Source: Symbiodinium microadriaticum (taxonomy: Eukaryota; Sar; Dinophyceae; Suessiales; Symbiodiniaceae). Taken from it: a stretch of DNA of 64,000 bases. Shown one piece after another: positions 33,401 through 43,500 of the stretch (its first letter is position 1; each line of letters starts with the position of its first letter). Location of the stretch: positions 2,134,351 through 2,198,350 of the forward strand of contig LSRX01000008.1 in NCBI GenBank assembly GCA_001939145.1. The letters are read 5' to 3'. Below the pieces are notes generated by a model, which was not told the origin of the DNA, ran no database searches, and was given only the letters and a program-made list of their open reading frames with translations. The translations under genes and the position numbers were made by a program.

Positions 33401-35618
33401 ATGTAGGGGCCTTAATAATTGCATTGGAATACGGTTTTGGGGCCCAATGTGCTATAGAGCCCCCCCGAACAAAAAAGTATTTGTAATTACTTGGGCCTGC
33501 TATAGTAGCTATTCTGGGTTCTGATAACATCTTGCCGGGGCTTCTATAACACTTCAGGACTTCAGGCTTGGTGCTGCAGGTCTAGGATTTGCAGACTCGG
33601 GGCGTTTTTCTCTCGATGGTCGTCAAGATTTTTTTGGTATTTCAGTGCCGCGGTTTAGGATTGAGGGTTCAGTGTTTTTGGATCATGGGTGCGACCCTTA
33701 GGTCCTTATGCGGCTTAGTTGGGGAGTCATGCCCGTGTATGGGGCTGTTTAGGAAGACCCGAACCATGCAAACCACTAAGCCACTAAGCCCTAGACCCTA
33801 AACTCCGAAATCCCCCCTAAACCCGAAATCCTAACCCCTAAACCGTCATAGAACCCGTAAAGTTAAAAGGAAACCACGAAGCCACTATCACTAAGCCCGC
33901 AAAGCCCGCAAGATCAGGCTTTAGGCTCTGCAGCTTCGGGACCTTGCCTCCGCACTTCGTGGACTTTGAATTAGGGTTTAGTTCCAGGGGCCTTTTTCCG
34001 AACCTAAGCCCTATAAACCCTATAATTAAACCTTATAAACCCTAAACCCTAAGCCCTAAACCTTGGCAGGCCAAGCTCCCTAAACCCCCGAAGTCCCTGA
34101 GCCCTAAGCCAGCCCTCCCGGCCCGAGCCAAACTTACAGATTCCCTTAAAACGCTTAACCGCAAGGCCGAAGACCCTGAAGCCTAAACCCTGGGATTAGG
34201 GTTTAAGATTTAGGATTTAGGGCTTAGGGCTTTGAGGGCTTTAAGGGTTTAGGGTTTAAGATTTAGGGCTTAGGGTTTAGGGTTTAAGATTTAGGATTTA
34301 GGGTTTAGGGTTCAACCCTAATTAATCTTTGGTCACTGAAGGCCCGGGCAAGCTATCGACCAGGCCTCGGAACTCATTGTGGAGCTCCATGTACCTGTAG
34401 GGTTTAGGGTTTAGGGTTTAGGGCTTAGGGCAACATCCTTATTTCAGCCCTACTTCTCTAAGTTACTTGATAAGTTCCTTGAGCCGTTAAGGAGGGTTTG
34501 AACCCTCCCTGTGGATCCAAAGACCTAACCTGTAATAACGGGATCACGTTCCAGGGTTTGGGGCTACAGATCCACCCCAAAAACTCCCAGAACTCTTCGA
34601 CCCTCTGTCTTATTGAAAGTTGTATAGTATAGAAGTCTTTGTGCTTGAACGATTTAGGGTTTAGGGTTTAGGACTATACTTTGGACTTGGGGCTGTTGCT
34701 TCTTTCGGCAGCGAAGACCCAAAACGTAATCAGTTACTATGTTCACCCCCTGAACCCTAAGTCGTTGAGTCCATCAGCAGCATGAACCCTTTCCTACACT
34801 GGGCTCTTGTTAACAAGTATACTCCAACTTACCATAACAAGGTAACTTATTGTTTACTACTAGATGCCAACAAATCGTAACTTAACTTAACTTCCTAAAC
34901 CCTAAACCCCTAAAGCCCTAAACCCTAAACCTCCGAAACTCCGAACCCTCATAGCATGGCGTATAGAACTCTGACAGTAGCCCTTTCACAGAACCGTTGA
35001 CGGAGGCGCTGAGTACCCTTGCCTAAAAAAAGGTTAACCTGTTCAACTTATCGTAGGATTATCGGGTTTAGGGTTTATATAGGTTTTAGGGTGGATTATA
35101 AACCCCAAAAAAGTTAAATGTGAGCTACCCAGCTACTAAAATTAAAGGAACCCCTGAAAGAAACCCTGAGCCCAAAAGCCCGAACCAAGCCCATCCACGT
35201 CATTGCAGGTGGTCAACATAGCATCCGACTCAGTCTCAGGTAGTGAATTAAACAATTGAGCTTCGTGGCCCGTTGAAAATACAATAGCTGCTCCTTCTTC
35301 TGACTGAAGGATACTATACTGAAGCTTGATAGCAGTTCCAGAACGGACGAAGCATGGCAAGACTAGAAGCAACAGCCCGACCACCATTACCATGAGTACT
35401 AACACTTTTTTGGTTACAACCAGGGCAATGGCAGCGACGATACCATAACTAACCACGACAGCCCAGTGAACAAAACTGTAGAGGATCTAAACTCCTAAAC
35501 TCAAAACCAAACCGCAAACCCAGAAGCCGTGGCGACCAAAATCCCAAACCCCCACGGGCACTCATGCTTCATCTCCTCCTCAAGGTTGTCAAACGCAACA
35601 CACTTCTCCTTGGGGCGA
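30073..35618 (-). CDS. CFAP36: CFAP36-like BART-domain protein (5' end not found)
   Basis: CFAP36 is a cilia-associated protein with an ARL2-binding (BART) domain. Minus-strand exons read 35562-35618 (RPKEKCVAFDNLEEEMKHE), 34350-34394 (YMELHNEFRGLVDSL) and 33020-33074 (LTAHLAEVDISPDDFERQ), then possibly 30893-30943 (GAGVAARTLLESGGVLK) and 30073-30129 (RVVSQLMAAEDFLTFKNML). The order and motifs parallel human CFAP36 (KCEVFDDEEE, IHQEYKELVEKLLEGYL, LAAEDFTIFKAMM). The first two junctions fit exactly: donor CATGA|GTGCCC joins CAG|GTACATG to give HEYMEL, and GC donor AGCTT|GCCC joins CAG|GTTGACC to give DSLLTAH. The fourth exon is phase-compatible with a perfect AAG|GTAAGC donor but is not homology-supported. 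The N-terminal part of the BART domain was not found before the next gene ends at 36094, so the gene may be truncated. Introns hold telomere-like repeats, elements and ORFs on both strands. Confidence 0.65.
31054..31150 (+). CDS. candidate terminal exon
   Basis: Plus strand after CCCTAAAG|G reads KHGAPYLQKIADKVGGVFDK ASPPIRSDGPT and TAG. Amphipathic; single exon only. Confidence 0.3.
31320..31568 (-). CDS. open minus-strand island in the CFAP36-like gene
   Basis: The frame contains SARPVLSKGLSDIMGFRLQE and CMGGGMQRKRFVKHLLA and is repeat-free. It has no ATG and lies between CFAP36-like exons. It could be an extra exon, a nested gene or chance; another open minus-strand island lies at 31718-31972. 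Confidence 0.25.
31718..31972 (-). CDS. open minus-strand island
   Basis: The frame is open for 84 codons and basic (LIASSLRRERMTRSPLVQQM; FRNRFSLTTRSRSDSLDKGS). It begins next to a CCCTAAA block and ends in TAG. No ATG at the frame start and no family recognised. It lies inside an intron of the CFAP36-like model. Confidence 0.25.
   Translation of the reverse strand: MALKLIASSLRRERMTRSPLVQQMAVAMPLCYRSARFVFEMNGVIAILTTRHSKLSHFRTAFRNRFSLTTRSRSDSLDKGSTSS
32065..32187 (+). CDS. candidate terminal exon after a one-N junction
   Basis: Directly after the single N at 32064 the plus strand reads ANAGAADEQFREWNLENFGV HRAQGKGPKHAHETRLEASK and TGA. The coding look is strong, but its upstream context may be misassembled. 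Confidence 0.35.
   Translation, partial: ANAGAADEQFREWNLENFGVHRAQGKGPKHAHETRLEASK
32454..32663 (+). CDS. small ORF, ATG start
   Basis: A 69-codon frame (MTQFPKPENPHGGPNALSPA; later WRLLHAFITPTTATCLLN) following a CCCTAAA block. An upstream open island at 32349-32412 reads GESAWVSDFVAGSTSGAP. No splice join shown. Confidence 0.25.
   Translation: MTQFPKPENPHGGPNALSPASTVLDLTDQKGGFWVLGVLWRLLHAFITPTTATCLLNRQPKLLFGSEGL
32797..32904. mobile_element. family F inverted-repeat element
   Basis: GGTTGATGATCAAAATCCTG pairs with CAGGATTTATGTCATCAACC. A partial copy with an internal TTTAGGG lies at 28111-28215. Confidence 0.75.
32900..33215. repeat. convergent telomere-like blocks around a CFAP36-like exon
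   Basis: CCCTAAA repeats at 32900-33012 and TTTAGGG repeats at 33090-33215 directly flank the 33020-33074 exon. Confidence 0.8.
33402..33500. mobile_element. family G inverted-repeat element, decayed
   Basis: GTAGGGGCCTTAATAATTG and GTAATTACTTGGGCCTGC arms. Confidence 0.65.
35004..35136. mobile_element. family D element with internal TTTAGGG repeats
   Basis: GCGCTGAGTACC arm and GGTTAACC core; TTTAGGGTTTATATAGG inserted after GGATTATCGGG. Confidence 0.7.
35142..35456 (-). CDS. open frame with hydrophobic N-terminal segments
   Basis: The 104-codon minus-strand frame includes two hydrophobic stretches (SYGIVAAIALVV and VLVLMVMVVGLLLLVLPCFV) followed by a soluble part (LQYSILQSEEGAAIVFSTGH). 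It lies in the intron between the 35562 and 34394 exons of the CFAP36-like gene and has no ATG at its start, so it is more likely intronic chance sequence or a relic than part of that protein. Confidence 0.2.
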   Translation of the reverse strand: MVSYGIVAAIALVVTKKVLVLMVMVVGLLLLVLPCFVRSGTAIKLQYSILQSEEGAAIVFSTGHEAQLFNSLPETESDAMLTTCNDVDGLGSGFWAQGFFQGFL

Positions 35619-35910
35619 CTGAGATCGGGTGTACCGGACGCTTGGGGGTTTAGGGTTGACATGGTGATAGCCCCAAACCTTGTGCCCTGAAGCCTTACCC
35701 ACAGCCTGATAGCCTAAATTTCTGCAAATTCAACCAAACCCCAGAACCCAACCCTAAGCTCTAAACCCCTAAACCCCTGAACCCAAACCCTAAACCCTGA
35801 AACCTGAAGCCCTAAAAGACCCTGATCCCTGATCAATAGCAGGTCTGGCCCTCAATTTCTCGAGCGCCAAGCCCAGGAGTGCAGAGCAAAATCATGGGCG
35901 TTTCATCTTA

Positions 35911-36039
35911 GGGGCTGCGTACCCTAGCCCAACGAAGGTTAACCTTTTAAATTCGGGTTTAGGGTTTAGGGTTTAGGGTTTGTAGCAGGATAGAGAAGCT
36001 GCAAAAGGTTTAAGGTTACCTACTCAGCTACTCAGCTGC
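35911..36039. mobile_element. family D element with internal TTTAGGG repeats
   Basis: GGGGCTGCGTACC arm, TTAACCTTTTAAATTC core, then four TTTAGGG units absent from the 58191 copy; TA on both sides. Confidence 0.75.
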
Positions 36040-36093
36040 TAAGTTCGGAAGTTAAGGTTCACGGTTCGGGGAGAAACAACACGTGCGAAAACT

Positions 36094-37540
36094 CTAGGTT
36101 TTGTCTTGTGTGCGTGTGGAGCAATACTTCAGTACCTCACGAAGACCCTGTATTTCATGCGGGATTCGCAGCAGGGAGGCGAAGAAGATGTTATTTGCAG
36201 AACTTCCTACACCTGGGTTGCATCGCTGAATCCCGACAGTCTTGGTCCTTTGCAGTGTTTCGCCCGCCATTGAGCTGCACAGATTGGCAGTGTCGTCTTC
36301 AACATGACGACATCACATCAAACACATCATCATCATCATCATCATCATCACAGCATCATCTTGTCGTCATCATTATGTCGTGACCATCATGTCGTGATCA
36401 ACATGTCGTCATCGTCATGTCGTGACCGTCATGTCGTCACTAACATGTCGAAATCACCATGGTGTGATCATCATGTCGCCATCATCAGAACATTATCATC
36501 ATGTTGTGATCATCATATCACCATTGTCATGTTGTGATCATCATGCCGTCATCGTCATGTCGTGATGTTCATGTCATCATCATCACAGTGTCATCATGTC
36601 GTCAGCACTCCCCCCCCCCCCCCCCCCTCACCTTCACCCAAGTAGAGCTCCGGAATCCAACCTCCGAAGTCCTGAACACAAAGTCGTTCCCCGGAAACCG
36701 GCAGGAACAGACCTAACATTATTGCATTGAAGTCCTTGTTATTATAAGCCCCCCGACCGTGAAGCCAACAAACTTTGTTCCGCCGAGTCTCTTCCACGAA
36801 GGCATTCAATGGGTCATTCCATGTGGGTGAATGGATGATCCTCAGAGCTCGATATGGTTTATAGAGTTTAGGATGCGGCTGAGCTTCTAGTACGAGTGAT
36901 GTCGGATTTAAGTTTAAGATCTGGGCGTAGACCCCCCAAACTACCCTCTAATATACCCTAAATGCCCACTATTAAGGACCATAGGGGCTCCATTGAAGGG
37001 CCCTTGGGGAGTCCTGGGAATGGAGTTCTAGGTTATATACTTACTTCCCCAAATAACCAAGGGAAATAAAAGGTTAAACTTTCAGATTACTACTGAATTA
37101 GAAGAACCCGAAAAGTTTAAAGGTTGGGTATTGGGGAACCCTAAACCCTACACGCCCTAATATCCTAACAACCCAATAATTGCCCTAACCCTAAACCCCC
37201 AACCCTAAACCCTAAACCCTTGGGAATTGGGGGACTAAGCTATAGGGTTTGGAGTCCCTTTTTGGGTCCCCAAAACTAGTACGGCACCCTTATAAAGAGG
37301 ACCGTGAAAGGGAACCCGAATTTAGAGAACTACCCAAACCCCTTAACCCCCTAAACCCTCTAAGCCCTAACCCCCTTAATCCTAACCCCATGCAATCTCA
37401 AAGCGTCAACCCTCATCTAAACGCTAGACCCTAAACCCGAATCTCGTGTGGAAACGCTTATCCTAGTTGTCGGGTATCAAAGGGAACAAAACGTTAACTT
37501 TAGGGATTGTATCGGGATTCTGGTACCCCTGGTACCCCCC

Positions 37541-37580
<40 letters not shown>

Positions 37581-40500
37581 AAAACAGGTTACCTACTCTA
37601 CTACCAGGTAATGGCCTCCTCCCTAAACCCTAAACCCAAAACCCCTAATTCCCTATCGCAAAACCAAAGTTTCTGTTTCTGTATCTCAGAAACCTCAGGG
37701 CAAGAGCCCTCTGCCATCCTAACAGTACCCTGAACCCCTAAACACTAAATCCGAAACCCCTAAACCCCTATCCACTAAATCCTAAACCCCTAAACCCTCA
37801 ATCCTAAACCCCTAAACCCAGAGCCTCCAAGCTCCTGTTAGCAATCGGGGCCGCGTCCTTCTCGAGTTGCTCCGTGATCTGAAGGCACTTTTCAGCACGG
37901 ATCTTGTAGTCTGCAACCAGCTTCCCAAAGTCTGATCCTGAGCAGGTTCCTGTTCGCCATTTGGCTCAAGGTAACACCGTCCCAACGTGAGTTTCTCAAC
38001 GGTGTGCACTTGCCTCAAGGTTTCGAGAGAACCTTGAGCCAACATGTCTTTGTTAACCACATGTTGGGTCACGACACTGCCGCCGAAACGGGTTTAGGGT
38101 TTTGGGTTTAGAGTTTAGGGCTTACGGGGCGCGACCAGGATTGAATGTAGGGGCTCTTGGGCTCCTTTATAGTACAAGTATAGTTAGGAACCCTGAAAAT
38201 AATGTCATAATTGGCAATTACTTAAGCTGCTGTGGCAAAATTTCCTTCCTGGGACCAACCCTCTGAGGTGATTTACTATGTGCGATCAGACTTCGAATCT
38301 AAGAGTTCCCCAGAGAGCTCAATCCACTACATGAGCACTGCAATACTAGCGGCTTGAGGTTGGTTTAGGGCTTAGGTCCTAAACAATAAACCCTAAACCC
38401 ATTTAGGGGGTTTAGGGGTTCAGGGCTTCAGAGTTCTCAAATCGGAACCTGCACCCCAAACCCTTAAGCCCTGCAATACTCTAGGGTTTAGGGTTTAGGG
38501 TTAAGGCTCTAATCCTAAACCACAATAATACGACATCCCAGCGCTGGAATAACCCGGAACCAACCCTGTTCATCCCTGAATGAACAGAACCCTGTTTACA
38601 TAATACAAGGGCCTGAACAAGAAGAGTCGGGTTTGGGGATAATTTTATAAGGAGAACCATGAACTCTAAGGAACCTTATTTACTATTCAGATTCAGAATT
38701 CTGCTTTGGAGCCCTGGCCCGGAAGAACCCTGAGCCTCTAAAACCCAAACCTGAACTAATAAACCCAAACTGCCATGGCCCGGGCTGAATGATCATGTCG
38801 ACGAGCCAGGCCTTATGGCAGCTTCAGGTTTAGGCCTCAGGGTTGAGGAACCCTAAACCCTAAAACCCCTAAAGCCCAAAACCCCAAACCCTAAACCCCT
38901 TAACCCTTAACCCCTGAACCCTAAACCTTAAAACCCTAAACCCTAAAACCCCTAAACCCTAAACCCTAAAACCCTAAACCCCTAAACCCCTGAACCCTAA
39001 ATACCCTAAAATCCTAAACCCTAAAACCCCTAAACCCTAAACCCTAAAACCCTAAAACCCTAAACCCCTAAACCCTAAACCCTAAAACCCTAAACCCTAA
39101 AACCCCTAAACCCTAAACCCTAAANCGAATCACGAAGTTTTGGCCTCGAATCACGAAGTTTTGGCCTCGAATCACGAAGTTTTGGCCTCGAATCACGAAG
39201 TTTTGGCCTCGAATCACGAAGTTTTGGCCTCGAATCACGAAGTTTTGGCCTCGAATCACGAAGTTTTGGCCTCGAATCACGAAGTTTTGGCCTCGAATCA
39301 CGAAGTTTTGGCCTCGAATCACGAAGTTTTGGCCTCGAATCACGAAGTTTTGGCCTCGAATCACGAAGTTTTGGCCTCGAATCACGAAGTTTTGGCCTCG
39401 AATCACGAAGTTTTGGCCTCGAATCACGAAGTTTTGGCCTCGAATCACGAAGTTTTGGCCTCGAATCACGAAGTTTTGGCCTCGAATCACGAAGTTTTGG
39501 CCTCGAATCACGAAGTTTTGGCCTCGAATCACGAAGTTTTGGCCTCGAATCACGAAGTTTTGGCCTCGAATCACGAAGTTTTGGCCTCGAATCACGAAGT
39601 TTTGGCCTCGAATCACGAAGTTTTGGCCTCGAATCACGAAGTTTTGGCCTCGAATCACGAAGTTTTGGCCTCGAATCACGAAGTTTTGGCCTCGAATCAC
39701 GAAGTTTTGGCCTCGAATCACGAAGTTTTGGCCTCGAATCACGAAGTTTTGGCCTCGAATCACGAAGTTTTGGCCTCGAATCACGAAGTTTTGGCCTCGA
39801 ATCACGAAGTTTTGGCCTCGAATCACGAAGTTTTGGCCTCGAATCACGAAGTTTTGGCCTCGAATCACGAAGTTTTGGCCTCGAATCACGAAGTTTTGGC
39901 CTCGAATCACGAAGTTTTGGCCTCGAATCACGAAGTTTTGGCCTCGAATCACGAAGTTTTGGCCTCGAATCACGAAGTTTTGGCCTCGAATCACGAAGTT
40001 TTGGCCTCGAATCACGAAGTTTTGGCCTCGAATCACGAAGTTTTGGCCTCGAATCACGAAGTTTTGGCCTCGAATCACGAAGTTTTGGCCTCGAATCACG
40101 AAGTTTTGGCCTCGAATCACGAAGTTTTGGCCTCGAATCACGAAGTTTTGGCCTCGAATCACGAAGTTTTGGCCTCGAATCACGAAGTTTTGGCCTCGAA
40201 TCACGAAGTTTTGGCCTCGAATCACGAAGTTTTGGCCTCGAATCACGAAGTTTTGGCCTCGAATCACGAAGTTTTGGCCTCGAATCACGAAGTTTTGGCC
40301 TCGAATCACGAAGTTTTGGCCTCGAATCACGAAGTTTTGGCCTCGAATCACGAAGTTTTGGCCTCGAATCACGAAGTTTTGGCCTCGAATCACGAAGTTT
40401 TGGCCTCGAATCACGAAGTTTTGGCCTCGAATCACGAAGTTTTGGCCTCGAATCACGAAGTTTTGGCCTCGAATCACGAAGTTTTGGCCTCGAATCACGA

Positions 40501-43500
40501 AGTTTTGGCCTCGAATCACGAAGTTTTGGCCTCGAATCACGAAGTTTTGGCCTCGAATCACGAAGTTTTGGCCTCGAATCACGAAGTTTTGGCCTCGAAT
40601 CACGAAGTTTTGGCCTCGAATCACGAAGTTTTGGCCTCGAATCACGAAGTTTTGGCCTCGAATCACGAAGTTTTGGCCTCGAATCACGAAGTTTTGGCCT
40701 CGAATCACGAAGTTTTGGCCTCGAATCACGAAGTTTTGGCCTCGAATCACGAAGTTTTGGCCTCGAATCACGAAGTTTTGGCCTCGAATCACGAAGTTTT
40801 GGCCTCGAATCACGAAGTTTTGGCCTCGAATCACGAAGTTTTGGCCTCGAATCACGAAGTTTTGGCCTCGAATCACGAAGTTTTGGCCTCGAATCACGAA
40901 GTTTTGGCCTCGAATCACGAAGTTTTGGCCTCGAATCACGAAGTTTTGGCCTCGAATCACGAAGTTTTGGCCTCGAATCACGAAGTTTTGGCCTCGAATC
41001 ACGAAGTTTTGGCCTCGAATCACGAAGTTTTGGCCTCGAATCACGAAGTTTTGGCCTCGAATCACGAAGTTTTGGCCTCGAATCACGAAGTTTTGGCCTC
41101 GAATCACGAAGTTTTGGCCTCGAATCACGAAGTTTTGGCCTCGAATCACGAAGTTTTGGCCTCGAATCACGAAGTTTTGGCCTCGAATCACGAAGTTTTG
41201 GCCTCGAATCACGAAGTTTTGGCCTCGAATCACGAAGTTTTGGCCTCGAATCACGAAGTTTTGGCCTCGAATCACGAAGTTTTGGCCTCGAATCACGAAG
41301 TTTTGGCCTCGAATCACGAAGTTTTGGCCTCGAATCACGAAGTTTTGGCCTCGAATCACGAAGTTTTGGCCTCGAATCACGAAGTTTTGGCCTCGAATCA
41401 CGAAGTTTTGGCCTCGAATCACGAAGTTTTGGCCTCGAATCACGAAGTTTTGGCCTCGAATCACGAAGTTTTGGCCTCGAATCACGAAGTTTTGGCCTCG
41501 AATCACGAAGTTTTGGCCTCGAATCACGAAGTTTTGGCCTCGAATCACGAAGTTTTGGCCTCGAATCACGAAGTTTTGGCCTCGAATCACGAAGTTTTGG
41601 CCTCGAATCACGAAGTTTTGGCCTCGAATCACGAAGTTTTGGCCTCGAATCACGAAGTTTTGGCCTCGAATCACGAAGTTTTGGCCTCGAATCACGAAGT
41701 TTTGGCCTCGAATCACGAAGTTTTGGCCTCGAATCACGAAGTTTTGGCCTCGAATCACGAAGTTTTGGCCTCGAATCACGAAGTTTTGGCCTCGAATCAC
41801 GAAGTTTTGGCCTCGAATCACGAAGTTTTGGCCTCGAATCACGAAGTTTTGGCCTCGAATCACGAAGTTTTGGCCTCGAATCACGAAGTTTTGGCCTCGA
41901 ATCACGAAGTTTTGGCCTCGAATCACGAAGTTTTGGCCTCGAATCACGAAGTTTTGGCCTCGAATCACGAAGTTTTGGCCTCGAATCACGAAGTTTTGGC
42001 CTCGAATCACGAAGTTTTGGCCTCGAATCACGAAGTTTTGGCCTCGAATCACGAAGTTTTGGCCTCGAATCACGAAGTTTTGGCCTCGAATCACGAAGTT
42101 TTGGCCTCGAATCACGAAGTTTTGGCCTCGAATCACGAAGTTTTGGCCTCGAATCACGAAGTTTTGGCCTCGAATCACGAAGTTTTGGCCTCGAATCACG
42201 AAGTTTTGGCCTCGAATCACGAAGTTTTGGCCTCGAATCACGAAGTTTTGGCCTCGAATCACGAAGTTTTGGCCTCGAATCACGAAGTTTTGGCCTCGAA
42301 TCACGAAGTTTTGGCCTCGAATCACGAAGTTTTGGCCTCGAATCACGAAGTTTTGGCCTCGAATCACGAAGTTTTGGCCTCGAATCACGAAGTTTTGGCC
42401 TCGAATCACGAAGTTTTGGCCTCGAATCACGAAGTTTTGGCCTCGAATCACGAAGTTTTGGCCTCGAATCACGAAGTTTTGGCCTCGAATCACGAAGTTT
42501 TGGCCTCGAATCACGAAGTTTTGGCCTCGAATCACGAAGTTTTGGCCTCGAATCACGAAGTTTTGGCCTCGAATCACGAAGTTTTGGCCTCGAATCACGA
42601 AGTTTTGGCCTCGAATCACGAAGTTTTGGCCTCGAATCACGAAGTTTTGGCCTCGAATCACGAAGTTTTGGCCTCGAATCACGAAGTTTTGGCCTCGAAT
42701 CACGAAGTTTTGGCCTCGAATCACGAAGTTTTGGCCTCGAATCACGAAGTTTTGGCCTCGAATCACGAAGTTTTGGCCTCGAATCACGAAGTTTTGGCCT
42801 CGAATCACGAAGTTTTGGCCTCGAATCACGAAGTTTTGGCCTCGAATCACGAAGTTTTGGCCTCGAATCACGAAGTTTTGGCCTCGAATCACGAAGTTTT
42901 GGCCTCGAATCACGAAGTTTTGGCCTCGAATCACGAAGTTTTGGCCTCGAATCACGAAGTTTTGGCCTCGAATCACGAAGTTTTGGCCTCGAATCACGAA
43001 GTTTTGGCCTCGAATCACGAAGTTTTGGCCTCGAATCACGAAGTTTTGGCCTCGAATCACGAAGTTTTGGCCTCGAATCACGAAGTTTTGGCCTCGAATC
43101 ACGAAGTTTTGGCCTCGAATCACGAAGTTTTGGCCTCGAATCACGAAGTTTTGGCCTCGAATCACGAAGTTTTGGCCTCGAATCACGAAGTTTTGGCCTC
43201 GAATCACGAAGTTTTGGCCTCGAATCACGAAGTTTTGGCCTCGAATCACGAAGTTTTGGCCTCGAATCACGAAGTTTTGGCCTCGAATCACGAAGTTTTG
43301 GCCTCGAATCACGAAGTTTTGGCCTCGAATCACGAAGTTTTGGCCTCGAATCACGAAGTTTTGGCCTCGAATCACGAAGTTTTGGCCTCGAATCACGAAG
43401 TTTTGGCCTCGAATCACGAAGTTTTGGCCTCGAATCACGAAGTTTTGGCCTCGAATCACGAAGTTTTGGCCTCGAATCACGAAGTTTTGGCCTCGAATCA

